Source of the DNA: Schaalia odontolytica
Lineage (GTDB): Bacteria; Actinomycetota; Actinomycetes; Actinomycetales; Actinomycetaceae
Assembly: GCF_031191545.1 (NCBI RefSeq)
Contig: NZ_CP133472.1
Coordinates: 434,001-498,000, forward strand
Length of the DNA stretch: 64,000 nucleotides
Direction: 5' to 3'
Below the pieces are notes generated by a model. It was not told the DNA's origin, did not search any database, and was given only the letters and a program-made list of their open reading frames with translations. How positions within the stretch are numbered: position 1 is the stretch's first letter; each line of letters starts with the position of its first letter. Of the stretch, positions 63,560 through 64,000 are shown in pieces. The position numbers and the translations under genes are program-made.

Positions 63560-64000
63560 TCACGCCACCTGGAGATGTCTCGCGAGTTTGTCGAATACTT
63601 CCCGTTTGTGGGTACCGATCAAACGGAAACTCTCGGTGAAGCCCGTACGCCCCTCCAGGGTGGAGGTGATGATCGCGGTCGCGAGCGGTCGGCCAAGACG
63701 TGCAGTGAGGGTGTTGTAAAAGTTACCACCACCGCTACCGCGCTTCTCACCACCATAGTCAGCACGTACCGCATCCAAAAGCTCGACGTAACGTTCCTCG
63801 TCGATCCGGCGAGCACCGTGCAGCCTGTGGAGCGCAACCTCGGCGGATACGCCAAAGCGACGCGCAACGTTACGGTAGGCCTGCACAGTTCGCGCCGAAC
63901 CGAAAGCCTTCATCACCTCATCAGGCAGCAATACAAACGCAGCGACCCGATTGCACCATGCCTCCTCATCAGTTCCGCCGAGCTCGCGGTCGCCGCCGGA
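63560..64000 (-). CDS. ImmA/IrrE-type metallopeptidase-like protein, C-terminal part (5' end outside window)
   Basis: 146 residues are present and the frame is open to the window edge. It enters with ELGGTDEEAWCNRVAAFVLL and PDEV, the conserved region after the HExxH helix of ImmA/IrrE (COG2856). The HExxH motif itself and any N-terminal Xre helix-turn-helix would lie outside the window. The C-terminal part includes FGVSAEVALHRLHGARRID and GRPLATAIITSTLEGRTGF. It is likely the antitoxin or regulatory partner of the PIN protein that follows by three bases. Confidence 0.87.
   Translation of the reverse strand, partial: SGGDRELGGTDEEAWCNRVAAFVLLPDEVMKAFGSARTVQAYRNVARRFGVSAEVALHRLHGARRIDEERYVELLDAVRADYGGEKRGSGGGNFYNTLTARLGRPLATAIITSTLEGRTGFTESFRLIGTHKREVFDKLARHLQVA

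Overview
The window is high-GC DNA, about 65% GC by eye, with the gene order of an Actinomycetaceae chromosome such as Schaalia/Actinomyces. The genus is my inference. It rests on the actinobacterial blocks secA-hpf-comF-lpqB-mtrB-mtrA, MoxR-DUF58 with DUF4129/DUF4350/SpoIIM/RDD, and WhiB2-GT2-DUF5719-DUF3499. I see no rRNA, tRNA, CRISPR array or transposase gene.

Layout. (1) 1-7.6 kb, minus strand: secretion, ribosome hibernation, a ComF protein and the LpqB-MtrB-MtrA cell-envelope signalling set. (2) 7.7-15.2 kb: a membrane protein with an 18-bp tandem repeat, then DUF4129, DUF4350, MoxR, DUF58, SpoIIM-like and RDD genes. (3) 15.2-22.1 kb: DUF3499, a metallopeptidase-like gene, DUF5719, a 1054-residue membrane glycosyltransferase, WhiB, and a divergent TIGR03089 gene with a leaderless-type promoter. 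(4) 22-41.8 kb: a cell-surface glycan region with dTDP-glucose dehydratase, glycosyltransferases, Wzm/Wzt ABC exporter, RgpF-like protein, O-acyltransferase, SGNH/AlgX-like protein and two DUF2142 paralogues. It also holds an NlpC/P60 hydrolase with choline-binding-type repeats. (5) 41.8-49.1 kb: a lic operon for phosphocholine decoration (winged-helix/LicC/LicA fusion, LicB, two LicD, flippase, GT4). (6) 49.1-50.2 kb: a gene-free island with two 219-bp direct repeats around a perfectly symmetric six-copy octamer array. (7) 50.2-62.7 kb: a myo-inositol regulon (IolT-like transporter, IolA, IolD, IolB, IolC, GntR regulator, transaldolase-family protein, IolG, IolE). A shared 14-bp palindrome lies upstream of five of its transcription units. 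A second intergenic repeat array sits between iolA and iolD. (8) 63.0-64 kb: a PIN/DUF4411 plus ImmA/IrrE toxin-antitoxin-like pair, cut by the window end.

How the parts fit. The lic operon would take up choline, activate it to CDP-choline and transfer phosphocholine to a glycan. The hydrolase at 27.6-29.2 kb carries LytA-like repeats that could bind such a glycan, so the two loci may form one surface-display system. The iol genes would take myo-inositol to central metabolites. No IolJ-type aldolase is present, and the transaldolase-family gene is the candidate for that step. Most operons are tightly packed, with ATGA/GTGA overlaps.
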